Shown: positions 1 to 11,302, counted from the first letter of the stretch. The stretch: 64,000 nt of DNA from Straminergon stramineum (GCA_963920665.1 OY987268.1:15936501-16000500), one strand, 5' to 3'. The notes: generated by a model not told the origin, from the sequence alone. Program-made: numbers and translations.

Positions 1-440
1 AGAATAGATTAAAGTAAAATTGGCTTCAATTATAGCCTTTGAGATGGGCCATCCTAACTTATTGAATGAAGATGAATATGGTTTTCAAATCATAATTCAA
101 TTGAAGAGGAAATTTTGAGAGCTAAAAAGATTCTCCCAAGGAGTAAATTATTGATAAAGTAACTACAACCAAAATTGTCCATATAAGCATTCATTGCTTA
201 ATTCCCATTCTTAAACTCTTTAGATTCTTGGTGGATCTTGGTGGAAGTCAATTAGAATTGTTTTTTGTCAATATTCACAGTTTTTTCCCCAAAAAAGAAA
301 AAATTATTCCCAATGCAAAGGGACCCCATAAACAATATCACAGTGCCAAACAAGCTGGATTTGCCACCATTTTCTAAACATTGTAAGAAGAAACTACAAA
401 TTTTCAAAGCACTAAAAATAGGTTCATCAAAAACCAACCC

Positions 441-715
441 TACACTAAATAGTGAAATTAGGTTGCCCCACACTAATTTCTCGACATTCAACACAATATA
501 AATACTTATTATTATCATACAAGAATGCACAACTATTGAATTAGGTATTGTTGTAATTGGAAGGACTCATGAACTCTCCATGTGAACAAATGCAAATATC
601 TATGGAAATATTTGTTGACTTCGATGACTTATAAAGTAACTTTCTTGAGGTCAAGCAACCCAATTGTTAAGACAATCCGATTGTTAAGGCAACCCAATTT
701 TCCCTATTTAGTGTA
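441..715 (+). mobile_element. MITE, TACACTAA(G/A)TAGTG family, copy A
   Basis: Inverted termini: left TACACTAAATAGTGAAATTA followed by GGTTGCC; right GGCAACCCAATTTT then ATTTAGTGTA. The interior aligns along its whole length with the inverted copy at 4541-4772 (aatgcac..ttgaattaggt.ttg, ttgttgacttcgatg). No ORF. Confidence 0.75.
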
Positions 716-2040
716 GGTTCTCATGTTCAAAGAGCTCACAATTTAAGCAAAGAATCTATCTAAGATGGGTTGTTTCATCAAACATGTCATAATCAGAATG
801 ATGTGCTTAATTTACCTTACAAAGTGTGTGAACATGAGCCTTTCATACATATCATTTCTTGATGTTGACAGAGTGGGTTTCTCCCAATGTTTAATTTGAA
901 TAAATTTTTTTTTAAAATTGTGCGCTGGACCGACAACAACAGAATTGGTGCAACTGCAAGTTGGTACTAACTTACAGATGTCCAACAGAGCAGCGTCACA
1001 GATTCACAGGTGCACATGAGTGAATGTTTCATTTCCAGAGAAAAAAAACATCAAATCTGCAAGCGAAACTAAGCTTATTTGTTTTGGCTTCTGTTCACCA
1101 CGCTCACTCCAACATCACCACCCATTTGATGTTCTTTGGACAGCTCCCACTGATCTTTTTTAACCGTAGAAGGATGGCCCTCATCGCCCGTAGAAATCAG
1201 CCTTTTGGGTACGTAGGACACTGATGAAAGTGGTTATACAAAGTGGGTCATGTGGGGGTGAATTTATTCTTGGGAGAAAACACACTAATTTTTTATTTGC
1301 CACTCATGAGAAAATTTAGAAATATGGAATTTGTATTTGGAATCAGAAGCCCCAAATTAGTTAAGAGAGGTGAAGAATATAGAATTAACATAATATAAAA
1401 TAGGGAACAATTTTTTTACAATTATCCTGCTGAACACAAAACTCGCCTTGTAGTATCCACTTTGTGTGAACACTTTAACTTCTTGCTTCTGTTCATGTGT
1501 GAATCATTTGTTTAAAAAACAACACCAAGAGGCCCTCATTAGAGGTCAAACTAAGGTAGGGTGATGTGTAAGCGACCTCCAACATGGAGGTACATTTTGT
1601 TTTCTTCAATGTATCAATAGTATACATTTAAAGAGGGGGGTGCTTTTAGTGACCACTGCATTTCAAATTCAAAAATTCATAACCAGGTCCAATCAAAGGT
1701 CCAAAAAATATTATACAACCTAGGTTAGATGCCAATTCTATTTTTCTTCCTAAGAAAATTGTTTCAAGGAATTCAGCCCCTCCCCCCCTCTCTCCAAAAG
1801 GAATCAACTCTAAAAAGGTTATTGTAAGAGTAAACTACCTTGTAATTGTACAAGACCTCCTAATTTCACATAAAATTCCAACAATGAACATTTTCACTTT
1901 TGTCTTGTGTAGAATGATTCTTTGTCATCCATTGGATTCTTAGTATCTGTGGTACCCTTCTAGGATCAAATCTTCATCAAACAGAGCTCACACAATAGAG
2001 TTAATTGTACAATGTGTGTAATAAAGGGCTAGAGAGTGGG
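716..2040. other. Intergenic, mostly unassigned
   Basis: No protein-like ORF. Holds the repeat at 1256-1440. From 1640 to 1800 it has a module also found near 35755 and inside the 46.0-kb element. At 1865-1960 there is a diverged fragment of the 222-bp TTAA family (ttctttgtcatccattgga). Confidence 0.6.
1256..1440 (+). repeat. Dispersed repeat (TTTTTTATTTGCCAC family)
   Basis: Shares ordered blocks with 12623-12805: ttttttatttgccac.catga, gccccaaattag, agaggtgaaga, aaatagggaacaattttt and acaat.a.cct. A diverged inverted copy is near 61570-61690. Non-coding. Confidence 0.6.
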
Positions 2041-2318
2041 AGTTTGAGAAAAAAAAATTTATTTATAAAATTTAAAATTTATAAAAATTTAAAATTTAAA
2101 ATTTTTTTAAAAAAAATTTAAAAATTTAAAATATATAGATATATAGATATATAGATATATAGATATAGATATATAGATAGAGATATAGAGATATAGAGAT
2201 ATAGAGATATAGATATAGAGATATAGAGATATAGATATAGATATAGAGATATAGATATAGAGATATAGAGATATAGATATAGATATAGAGATATAGATAT
2301 AGAGATATAGATATATAG
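2041..2318. repeat. Low-complexity AT tract and (GATATA)n microsatellite
   Basis: About 85 bp of A/T-only sequence (aaatttaaaattt motifs) followed by about 190 bp of GATATA/GATATAGA repeats. Long Ile/Ser/Tyr ORFs on the minus strand are products of the repeat. Confidence 0.95.
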
Positions 2319-2448
2319 GATGAAACTCCTTGAAGTACCAAAACTAGGGTCTAATGGAGTTTGATGTTGTGTTTCTTTTGTAATATTTTTAGCTAAGCCT
2401 TCCTCTAACACCATTGGTGCAAACTAGAAAGAACTTTACAATTAAGGT

Positions 2449-2786
2449 AGATAACCCATTCCTAACTAGCCCCCCATTCTAGAAATGCATGATGTTCTAT
2501 TTCCGTGCAAGTAGAGATGAGTAAGTGATTGGTTGTGGGGCAATGTGGCACATTATGATTAGCTACAATACTCTTAGTCTTGCAACTAACCCTTGATTGG
2601 AAATATGACAACCTATATGACCAATATCGGTTGAATAAAATCTTCACCTAGAAAAATTCATGATAAATTTTGTTTTCGGGTATAAAATTGTGAAAAATTA
2701 TGAAATCCTTCTAAAAATCTATTCCTATACACAAAGAAAATTTTCCACTCAACATACCCACCCTCCAAATATGCTCAATTGCTTCA
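2449..2786 (+). repeat. Host repeat carrying the inserted TTAA elements
   Basis: Aligns with 44330-44672 (block order: acccattc.tgactagcc, gatgagtaag / gatgatta, gcaacta, ttggaaata.gac.acctatatga, aaattgtgaaaaattat, ttttccactcaacatac, atgctcaattgctt). The alignment breaks at TTCA 2783-2786 and resumes at TTAA 3392-3395, exactly the ends of two inserted elements. Some of the same sequence recurs at 49345-49420. Confidence 0.75.
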
Positions 2787-3003
2787 CCCTTAAAGCATGG
2801 ACTAGTGATTGTGAAAATCATGCCTTTTGGAACCGTGTGACATCATCTACTTTAAAAAAATAAAAAATATACATTAGAGGTCAAAGTATTGTAGAAGATC
2901 TTCCCTTTCCGTACAAAATTCCAAAGATGAATAGTTGCAGTACTAGATAGAGAGATTCCTTGTCATCCATTGGACACTAAACATCCGTGTCTACGTTTAT
3001 GGG
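2787..3003 (-). mobile_element. TTAA-flanked piggyBac-like element, 222-bp family
   Basis: Flanks are TTCA (2783-2786, one change from TTAA) and TTAA (3004-3007). It begins CCCTTAAAGCATGG and ends CGTTTATGGG. Interior matches the family copy at 22189-22410 in inverse orientation (nnaaccgtgtgacatcat, gaagatcttccctttcc, ttccttgtcatccattggac). Non-coding. Confidence 0.75.
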
Positions 3004-3007
3004 TTAA

Positions 3008-3391
3008 CCCTTAAATGTCGACACAGACTTTTTGTATCCGATGGATGACGAATACCTCCTTGTTGGATGTAAGAAAGCTTTTTTCATCCGTTTTTTTTTT
3101 GTGAAAGTGGTAATACAATTTTGCTACATCAAGGAAGTCCAGGAACACGGCCATTGAATGCATTCTCATTATTAGGTGGTGCAAAATGGAAAGAAAATGT
3201 CATGGAGATTCATATGGATAGTCATAGAGCCACTGCTACCCTTCTTTCAATTTCCATGAAGGCAACAAGCGATGCATACTTTCCCAGTCACTGTTCAACG
3301 TAGGAATAGTGTATTCAATTGCAATCAATGGCAAAATGAGTACTATTCACTGCCCCCTTTCTTCCATGGATACCAATCCGTCGTTTAAGGG
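3008..3391 (+). mobile_element. TTAA-flanked piggyBac-like element, 384 bp
   Basis: Perfect TTAA at 3004-3007 and 3392-3395; begins CCCTTAAATGTCGACACAGA and ends CGTCGTTTAAGGG. It shares its first 60 bp or so with the 222-bp family but has a different interior. It shares the TTAA at 3004-3007 with the preceding element. The 60-residue ORF inside is not recognisable. Confidence 0.75.
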
Positions 3392-3435
3392 TTAAGTGCT
3401 AGGAAATGAGTCATCTACCTTAACTTTAACTTAAC

Positions 3436-3657
3436 CCTTGAACACTGGGCTAGTGACCGTGGAAATCAAGCATTTTTGGAACCATGTGACATCATCCACT
3501 TTAGAAAAACCAAAAATACTCAGTGGGAGTCAAACTACTGTAGATGATCTTCCCTTTCTACCCCTAATTCTAAAGATGAATAATTGCAATTTTGTCCTAC
3601 ACAAGAGAATTCCTTGTCATTCATCAGACAATAATTGTCTGTCATGTCGTTTAAGGG
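3436..3657 (-). mobile_element. TTAA-flanked piggyBac-like element, 222-bp family
   Basis: Perfect TTAA at 3432-3435 and 3658-3661, length 222 bp, the same as the copy at 22189. Begins CCCTTGAACACTGGGCTAGT and ends GTCGTTTAAGGG. An 81-residue ORF spans it but is a chance reading of a repeat. Confidence 0.82.
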
Positions 3658-3691
3658 TTAATATTGTGCTCACTTTCCTTTGACAAATTAA

Positions 3692-4506
3692 CCCCTAAGT
3701 GCCTAAGCCTTTCCAAGTGTGTTTTGACTATGAAAAAAGAGCATAGGCTTATAGTTATCCCCAACCCCCCAAAATGTTTTTTTTTCAAAATCTAACCGTA
3801 TGGATGTCTAAAGAGCTTGCTTAGTAGTGTACGTACCAATTAAGAGAGAAAAATTGCATAGAAGTTGTGAGATTATAACAAGAGAAATACACATTTTCTA
3901 TTTTCAGTATGCCATCCCTCCCCCCCACAATGTTTTAGAAATTTGCATATAAGATTTTTTGGGGATTGGAAGTGACATGACCAACTAAAAATTGTGTTAG
4001 CACACTAAAATGCACTTCCAAAAACCTTAAGTTCAAATGAAGAGCTATCAAACTCATTACACAATCCACCTTGCAATTGTTGAAATGCAATTTTTTTTAA
4101 TAAGTAGAAATCACAATTAACTCCAAATCAACATTTGCATGTTTAAATTTTCAATGGAGAATATCATGAATATACTTTACTCTTTCTATTGGGACCATTT
4201 TCAAAGCAAATGGATAAGGACAATTTTTTAGATCTCAAATCAAGTGAAATTGGCAAGCTTTGCTGAAAGCCAAGAAATCAAGTAAAATTCGCAAGCTTTA
4301 CTCTTCCACTAAGATACATATATGCCTTTGAGGACCACTCAAAAATCCAGTATTTCCCTTTTTCTGTGAAAATAAAAAATTTCAGTAGTTAACCTTTGAA
4401 ACTGCCCGAAAAAAATTCCAAAGTGGTCACATGAATTTAACTGCCCATCCCAAAATAAGCCTGAAATTTCAGGTCGACCAAATATGGTCGATGAGGCAGT
4501 TAGGGG
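3692..4506 (+). mobile_element. TTAA-flanked piggyBac-like element, 815 bp
   Basis: Perfect TTAA at 3688-3691 and 4507-4510. Left terminus CCCCTAAGTGCCTAAGCC; the right terminus read inversely is CCCCTAACTGCCTCATC, giving an inverted repeat of about 13 bp with one or two changes. AT-rich, non-coding. Fourth consecutive TTAA element in this cluster. Confidence 0.78.
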
Positions 4507-4540
4507 TTAATTTGTTCTTTTAAAAACAGGTAAAGTAAGC

Positions 4541-4772
4541 TACACTAAGTAGTGAAATTAGGTTGCCTTAACAATTAGATTGACTTACCCCCCAAAAGGT
4601 ACTTTACAAGCCATCAAAGTCAACAAAAATTTCTACATATATTTCCATTTGTACAAATGAAGGTTCATGAGTTCCAATTACAGCAACACCTAATTCAAAA
4701 CTAGTGCATTTTTGTAATGTAATATTAAGTATTTATATAGTGTGGGGCAACCTAATTTCACTACTTAGTGTA
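4541..4772 (-). mobile_element. MITE, TACACTAA(G/A)TAGTG family, copy B
   Basis: Termini TACACTAAGTAGTGAAATTA and its near-perfect inverse at the right end. The reverse complement matches copy A at 441-715 throughout. It starts 31 bp after a TTAA element. No ORF. Confidence 0.75.
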
Positions 4773-6375
4773 GTGATGTCATTGTGTGTCATTGCCATTG
4801 TGTGTACCATGTTCTGAGAGCGGTGCAGAAACTGAATGATGCTACGTGCACATGCACGGAGGTTATTTTTAGCAGGATTGACTGAGGAGTTTGGTGACAA
4901 AATCAGCTTTCAATGGTCACAAATGCAGTACTACTATTGACACTCATGGATTGGGTGAGGGTTAGGGTTATGATTAACTGTGGTCAGGGCTACTGTAGTG
5001 GAGTATACAGGTTGTCTGTCTGCTATGGGATGGTGTGCTAGGGTCTGCAAGAATAAAAGGTAGAGGATGTTTTCTATGGGGGCGCATTAGGGTATGCAAG
5101 AATATAAGGTAACTCAGCCTATGATAAGCACAACTTTGGACATGCCTATTGCAGTCCAAAAAGTTCTTGTGGTGTACATGTGTCTTGTAAAATGTACCAC
5201 CTAAGAAGAAGTGGGACTGCATTAGGCTGGTCTAGACTCCAAGGTTGTGCTTGTTATAGGTTGAGTTACCTGAGAGGATCGTGTCTTCTATGGGAGTGTA
5301 CTAGGGTCTGCAAGAGTTGAGATTGTCCATAGGAATTGGTAGGCCTACACAACAGTTCCTAGGTACAGGGCAGATACATGCTTTGTACTCCTATGCAAAG
5401 AGCATGTGTAAGTGTAACTTTTTGAATGTAGAGTCCACTTGCAAGAGAAGGAATGTGGAGTTTACCTACATAAAAAAACAATGAAGATTCCATGGGATGT
5501 AGAGTTTAGAGATCTATGAAGGAAGGGATATTATTATTTTTTGGATTTTTTGGTGTTATCACATAGACTTTGAAACTTTTGGTTATTTTTTTATCAAATG
5601 TTCTTCCCTCCAAGCCAAAATGATCTTCCAATTGGACAAAATGTTTGGGATTAAGGCTAAAATAATGTTATTGAAATCCATTTCTAAGTATTTCAAGGAG
5701 ATTGTTATTCATTCATTGAGTCTTCAAGAACAAAAATGATCCTTATGAGCAATTGGAAGATCATTTCAAAAAGGGAGTATCATACAAAATTTGGTGTTTA
5801 TCTTAAATACAAGAATTTTGAGAATCTCCTAAGATGCCTTATGGACACATTTTTGGGGTACATTTTAGGTGAGAGGTATTTAAAGATACAAGAAGAAAAA
5901 ATGAGTTGGACACCTATTAAGCAACATACTTCTTCTCTACCATGTATATCAAATTACTATGGTATGTATTCATTGAGGATATAATTCTATCTATCATAGA
6001 GAATGTTAAATTTAATTAGTAAAAGTAAACTTTGTCTATTCTTTGTCCCAATGCATACTTATATGAAAGGTATATGTTTGTTCAAGGTGTCACTAAAATT
6101 CCCCAACAAATGCCTTAGCTACAACAAAATTTTCCTAAAAAAGGATACGCTACAAATTAAACTATTTCACCCTGTTATGAAAGCAAAGATTCATATTTTT
6201 CTCGAATTTTGTACTTGACAACAAGTGAGCTTTGACTAAGGTATGAAGTGTATGAAGCCATCATGTAAGAGATTATTTCAATTTTAGTGAGTATTAGCCC
6301 CCTTGAAATAGTTTTCACTATAATTACTTGAAAAATAATGGAAGTTGCATCTTCAACACATTGTTTGATATTTTT
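4773..6375. other. Intergenic, no gene seen
   Basis: Contains the hairpin at 5108-5270. ORFs of 70-82 codons at 5736-6218 are AT-rich, Lys/Ile/Phe-heavy and match nothing I know. Confidence 0.6.
5108..5270. repeat. Long imperfect hairpin (about 163 bp)
   Basis: The arms 5108-5180 and 5195-5270 pair over most of their length. The outer blocks are ggtaactcagcctatgataa and its inverse around 5251-5270; the inner blocks are gcagtcc..aagttctt and its inverse near 5190-5220. A CTATGGG...CTAGGGTCTGCAAGA motif repeats around it, near 5021, 5077 and 5283. Could be a small fold-back transposon or a hairpin-RNA locus. Confidence 0.5.
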
Positions 6376-6379
6376 TTAA

Positions 6380-7288
6380 CCCCTAAAGGACCAAGCTAGG
6401 TGTGTTTTTTGGCAACATAAATTTTTTGGGCAGGTACATTTGATTAGAGATTTCGAAATTTTCGGCCCAAACTTTAATAGAAGGTGTGAGCACTAAATTT
6501 CAGGGCATTTGGAAATATGAGTCAAAAGTTAGGCCTAATATGTAGTTTGTTTCTCAACTCGGGCAATCTGGGCAGATCTGAAAAAATCATTTTTTTTCAA
6601 AATTAAAAATTTGAAATTGGTTTTCTAGATTTATATGTACATAGAAAGCTTTGAATCATTCCATTTTGATCAATGAGTCAAAAGTTATGAGATGTTTTAG
6701 TTTGCGGGCAAGTATGGATTCTCTATTCTAAAATAAACTTTGAAGTCCTTTATTTAACTCAATTTTCAATATTTTTTGAAAAAAATAAAAACATTAGATG
6801 TAGATTGTTTATTACAACATTACAACCATTTGGATTGGCATTTTTCAATTCCATTAATAAATTGTTAACAATATAGTATTTTGAATCATTCTCTACATCT
6901 TTCTACTTACTATTTTTTTCCTATATGTTGCACAATTCCAAATGATCTGAAATTTTTCAAGCATGTATCCAACTTTCATTGAAGAATGAATCTAAAGAAG
7001 AATCACCATTTTGGACATTTTTTCATACAAATGTGACCTTGTGAAGTGCAGCTTCCCAATTTTTCATAGGGCCCCCAAAAGGATTTTTATCACTTCAAAT
7101 GCTAATATCTTGCAATCTACACGGTGAAATTTTCTGAAATTTTTTCCACATCTTCTCAATCTAGTTTACTACAAGATCTTACGTTTACATGTGTCCAAAA
7201 ATGATATTTTTCAAAACTTTAATACTTGTATTAGAAATGGCAGTTTTTGAGGGGTTTTGGTGACAATGTAGTCAAGGAACTTTAGGGG
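6380..7288 (+). mobile_element. TTAA-flanked piggyBac-like element, 0.9-kb family
   Basis: TTAA at 6376-6379 and a decayed TTCA at 7289-7292. Begins CCCCTAAAGGACCAAG, ends CTTTAGGGG. The interior aligns over its length with 20476-21420 and, inverted, with 42240-43159 (ggcaacat, gggcag, agatctgaaa/cggca, ggaaagctttga.tcattccattttgat, aaccatttgga). No transposase reading frame. Confidence 0.8.
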
Positions 7289-7292
7289 TTCA

Positions 7293-8862
7293 CTTCTTGA
7301 AAAATTAGATATGAAAGTTGAAATCACATAAGGCTCTAAAATGTCCCCACCTTGGCATGTCCCCTATTGATACATTGAAGAACACAATATTCACTACTTT
7401 GTTATAGAACTCTTTTAAAACTTAAACAATTCTTGCAACTCCTTCCTAATACTCCCTCTCCCTCTGTCTCAAAACAAATCCTTCATTTGTAGTGGGAAAC
7501 TGTGGGAATACAAAGAATTTATTTTGAGAGACTATTATCAGACTTTGGCACTTCTTTTTTGAGTAAGGCACTCATTTTCAGAGGATACCAAGCCTTTCTC
7601 ACATTCCCTGCCCGAGGATGCAGAAGAAGACTACTTCCCTTTACATTATCTAAAACTAAAGCAGATTGGTGTTTGAGATATCTTCCATCCCGATTGCAAA
7701 TTGCTCAAAGGTTCCCTATGGCTTTTAGCTAGTGAGTGTTATCCATTTTCCAACATGATTCCGATTACAACAAGATAAAAAGCAGACACTCGAAGACTTC
7801 TTCTAGTTGTGCTCCTCCCAAAGCAGCAAAAGTGATGCATTGTAAAGCTTACCTCCAAGACAATTTGCATGCTAACTTCAATAGGGATGGTCTGCATGAA
7901 GCTGACAGAACCCAAGATGTTTTACATAAATATATATATTTATAAAAATTTATAATTCAATCCAATATTGGCACCAGATACAAAAATGTCATGACTAGTA
8001 TCAAGTACAAGAAATGTGTCAGGTACAAGGGAATTTGTAGGGCCAGCTTCTTCTCATGAGTCATGAGTAGAGGACTAGAAGCCACCACACTGACTGACGC
8101 ACTGTGGATAGAGATTCTGTTCAATGATAAAATTCTACCCTCAGTCGCACCTTATTCTCACTAAGTTACTCATCCTATTTGCTATCTACCAAAGCCATGG
8201 ACCATAATAATCCATGGCCAAGCATATTAATCAATTAATAAATAACTGTACAAATTCAATCTCTCACAAAAATTGTTCAAGGAGGAGGCTCAGTTAGTCT
8301 CTCTCCTTGCATTGCAAAAATAAACTCAGGAACCCTGAAACACGTATGTAAGTATATGCGTGTATGTACTCAGCAGCAGGGACGGACGGACGGACGGACC
8401 CTCTCTACACCAGCAAGGAAGGATCTTCTGTTTGGGGTTGTTGTTTCTTCTAGAAAAGGTTTGGGTATGGGTTTGTGAATGAAGAGGGTGTAGAGGGAGG
8501 ACATGCTCAGCTAACTACACCAGGTGGAGACAGAGGAGAGCTACAAGTACTATCCTTGTTGTCCCCCCTTTCGGAGGTAGATTCTTTGTTGACGAGAAGA
8601 AGAAAAGAGGTACAGTATGCCAGAGAATAGGAGAAGGAAAATTCTGGACAGTATAGAATGGAAGCATGAATGAAGAATTAGGTGGGGAGTTATTCTACTA
8701 GCTAAGCCACATGAGACCTAGATAGAGAACACTTACTTTTTTGAGTTTTTTTGTAGCAAAGGATGTTTGAATGTTTTGTGGAAAAAGGATGCTGAATTTT
8801 GGAGGCAGAGGTTTGTTGTTGCGGGAATGGTATTTCTTCTGTACACTCGAGTTACGGCGTGT
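7293..8862. other. 3' flank of the asparaginase gene
   Basis: AT-rich to 8.0 kb, then slightly GC-richer toward the gene. Includes a short (GACG)n run at 8381-8399. The minus-strand 3' UTR should begin at 8862; no clear poly(A) signal was singled out. Confidence 0.5.
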
Positions 8863-11302
8863 TCACCAGATGCCGATCATGCGCTCGCCGCCTTCTTGTG
8901 CACTCGCACGGAACATGCTGGGGGTGTTGAACGCCATAGCCACTTCGCCAGAGGCGGAGACGGCGACCAAACCTCCCATATTCTCTGGGAGCTTCTCATG
9001 AACCACTTTGTACACCGCTTTGCCGAGCGGAAGCTCCTTGTATTCCATGATCGCGGCCACTTCTTTCGCCACTGTGTGCTTGATGAACTCTTCCCCTCGG
9101 CCTGTGCCGGACACGCCGCAGAGATGGTTGGCGTATGTTCCGGCTCCGACTATGGGCGTATCCCCTGTAAAAAAAAAAGTCAAGGCTCATGAGAGATCGG
9201 AAAGAGCTGAAAGAGAAAGATGCGGAGCAAACAGATTTTTAGATAAGAGATTAGGGAGGGAGTTTATCAAGACGGTTCCCCTGTTAAAGGACGTCATGGT
9301 TCTTGAAAAATTGATTAGGAAAGAAGATTTCGATTGAAATTTCAGATGCAGAGCGCTTGATTTCTACGTAGGAGATTAGGAAGGGAGCTCAACATTGCGC
9401 GCCCGCTGTATAAAGACGCCGCGGCTCATGAAAGATGGAATAATCGAGAAGATGTGAAAGAGATTTCTGATGCAGAGCGCAGACTTTAGATAGGAGATTA
9501 GGGAGAGAGATTACTAATACATCCGCCTGATAAAGACGTCGTGGTTCATGAAAGAACGATGAGGTAAGAAGATTATAGAGAAATTTCTAATACTGAGCAT
9601 GCAAATTCCAGGTAGGAGATGAAAAAGCTTAACAATGCGTCACGCTGTGAAAGACATCGCGGTTCATGAAGATCGATTAGCTAAGAAGTTTTGAAGGCAA
9701 ATTCTGATGCGGAGGGCACAATTTCGAGGTCAGGGAGCATACCAATGCGTCCGGTCATTTTGTTAACAAGGCCGCCCGTGGAAGTTGCCGCCGCGCAGTT
9801 GCCGGAGAAGTCCACTGCTGTACAACCTACGGTTTCGAACTCTGCCTTGAACGCCTGATGACGAGCGCCGTGGATTTTATGTACATGATTGTCAGTCATG
9901 GCGTATCCATTCTCTCTGTGCATATGATCGGCGTGGACAATGACACCGTTGCCATTACTGTAGGTGTACTCGTCGTCGCTGCTATTCAATCCTTCGGGAG
10001 AGTGCTCGGAAAAGTCCAACTATTGCAGCAGGAAATGAACAACGTCAGCATCAATATAGTTGCCGTGTGCGTCAACAACTAGCGCAGTGGGAAAGGAATG
10101 ATGGATTTGATATACGAGCGAAGAGGCTCACCTCTACGGAATTAGTTTTCTTTGCGTTCTCCAGCTTCTCTCGATTCTCGTCGGTAATGAAGGTATTTGT
10201 ATCTACAATCTCGACTCCCTGTGAAAAAATAACAGACGTTGTTAAAACACTTGTAAGAAGGATATGGATAGAGGTTCAGGGAAGCGGCAAAGTTTCCATT
10301 GCTTAATATCTGGTAACAGGATAGCATTGTAAATATCACATGTGAGAACACTAAGGTTTCCCTAAAGCAACAGAGTGAGCAAGTGCGCAGAGTGGCAAGG
10401 TTCATACAATAATCCTGCGGAATGGTCAGAACAACATACAAATGTTGTTGTAACGCGCTACGAAGACATTGTTAACGAATTACAACCACGAGTTTCTTAG
10501 GTTATCCCAAATGTCGTTCTGAGTTTGGTTCTAAGTTACTCTCCCTACTAGTGAATGTGAGGACAGGAGCGGCGGTACTGACCTGGTCTCTTGCAAACTC
10601 TTCTGCTCCTTGGAAGGCAAGGTAAACGTGAGGAGAATTGTCCATCACCAAGCGCGCTAGTGACACAGGGTGCACTACAGTGGAAAGACCCGAAACGGCA
10701 CCGCAATCTTTCGTTCTACCGTCCATGATACTCGCCTCCATCTCCACCGTGCCCTTGTTTGTCAGTACAGATCCTTTTCCGGCGTTGAACAGGGTGTTAT
10801 CTTCCAATGCCCTCACCTACAGCAAGACACATTGTTCAACTCAGCTTTTATTGAAAAAGAAGTAGTCATACTCCTAATCTTCCGCTTTACAATCACTGTT
10901 TACAAATCAGAGCTGCGACCACAGGAACATGCATATAACGCTCCTCAGCAATTTCGTGTGCAGATATCGTCACAAAACTGTGTTATCAGCAAAATTTGGA
11001 AGCGATTCTGAAGCTGTGATCTAGAGCATGAGCAAGGTTGACAGATTCGAAGATATTTTCCAACAGAATCAATATAGCTCCGCAAGAAATTTTCAATGGA
11101 GAAATTTCAGAGGGTGTGGGAAGGCGTTACTCACGACGAGCTCCACGGCTTCAACAGCAGTGCGGTGATTCTCAAGTGCAGCAATGCCGATGTCCAAGAT
11201 CTCGTTAAGAGCAGCTTCGGTGCGTGTCTGCCAGTCAGCCGTCATCTTGTCCTTGGCGATCATTCCTGCGCCGCCGTGCAGTGCAATTGCCCAGGCTCCC
11301 AT
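8863..11302 (-). CDS. Plant-type L-asparaginase / isoaspartyl aminopeptidase (Ntn hydrolase), 5 exons
   Basis: Exons on the minus strand: 11302-11135, 10816-10583, 10218-10132, 10019-9743 and 9164-8863. All introns are GT-AG, the phases fit, and the product is 355 aa. The family hydrolyses L-asparagine and isoaspartyl dipeptides in the cytosol after self-cleavage into alpha and beta subunits. Seen: N-terminal AIALHGGAG (residues 5-13), [13 protein letters not shown] with CGAVSGL (about 77-100), then the cleavage/catalytic region [10 protein letters not shown], with the nucleophile Thr at residue 226, followed by STGG, GRIGDTP, GAGTYAN and the SGTGRGE loop. It resembles Arabidopsis At5g08100 (about 315 aa, K+-independent) but is about 40 residues longer. 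The extra length is a His-rich insert just before Thr226, in the linker released at maturation. Start chosen at 11302 because homologues begin directly with this motif and the context is good (cagcATGG). An in-frame ATG at 11470 would add 56 unrecognised residues. Intron 4 is made of tandem repeats. Confidence 0.93.
9185..9741. repeat. Tandem repeat (about 119-bp unit) filling intron 4 of the asparaginase gene
   Basis: Degenerate direct repeats with the anchor TCATGAAAGAT recur at about 9187, 9301, 9426, 9546 and 9664, a spacing of 114-125 bp. Each unit carries, in order, the TCATG anchor, an AGAAGA-rich part, a TGATGCAGAGCGC part, a TAGGAGATTAGGGAGGGAG part and an AATGCGTCC part. The last unit runs into the end of exon 4, so the 5' splice site itself (plus-strand aataccaatgcgtcc region at 9741-9750) is part of the repeat. 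Confidence 0.8.

Noticed and set aside
2118..2414. Minus-strand ORFs of 71 and 98 codons full of Ile, Ser, Leu and Tyr
   Set aside because: They are translations of the (GATATA)n microsatellite.
10020..10080. Reading exon 4 from the earlier AG near 10082
   Set aside because: It gives a plausible-looking peptide but meets an in-frame TAG just before 10019; the acceptor caatag|ttggac is the only one that leaves an open frame.
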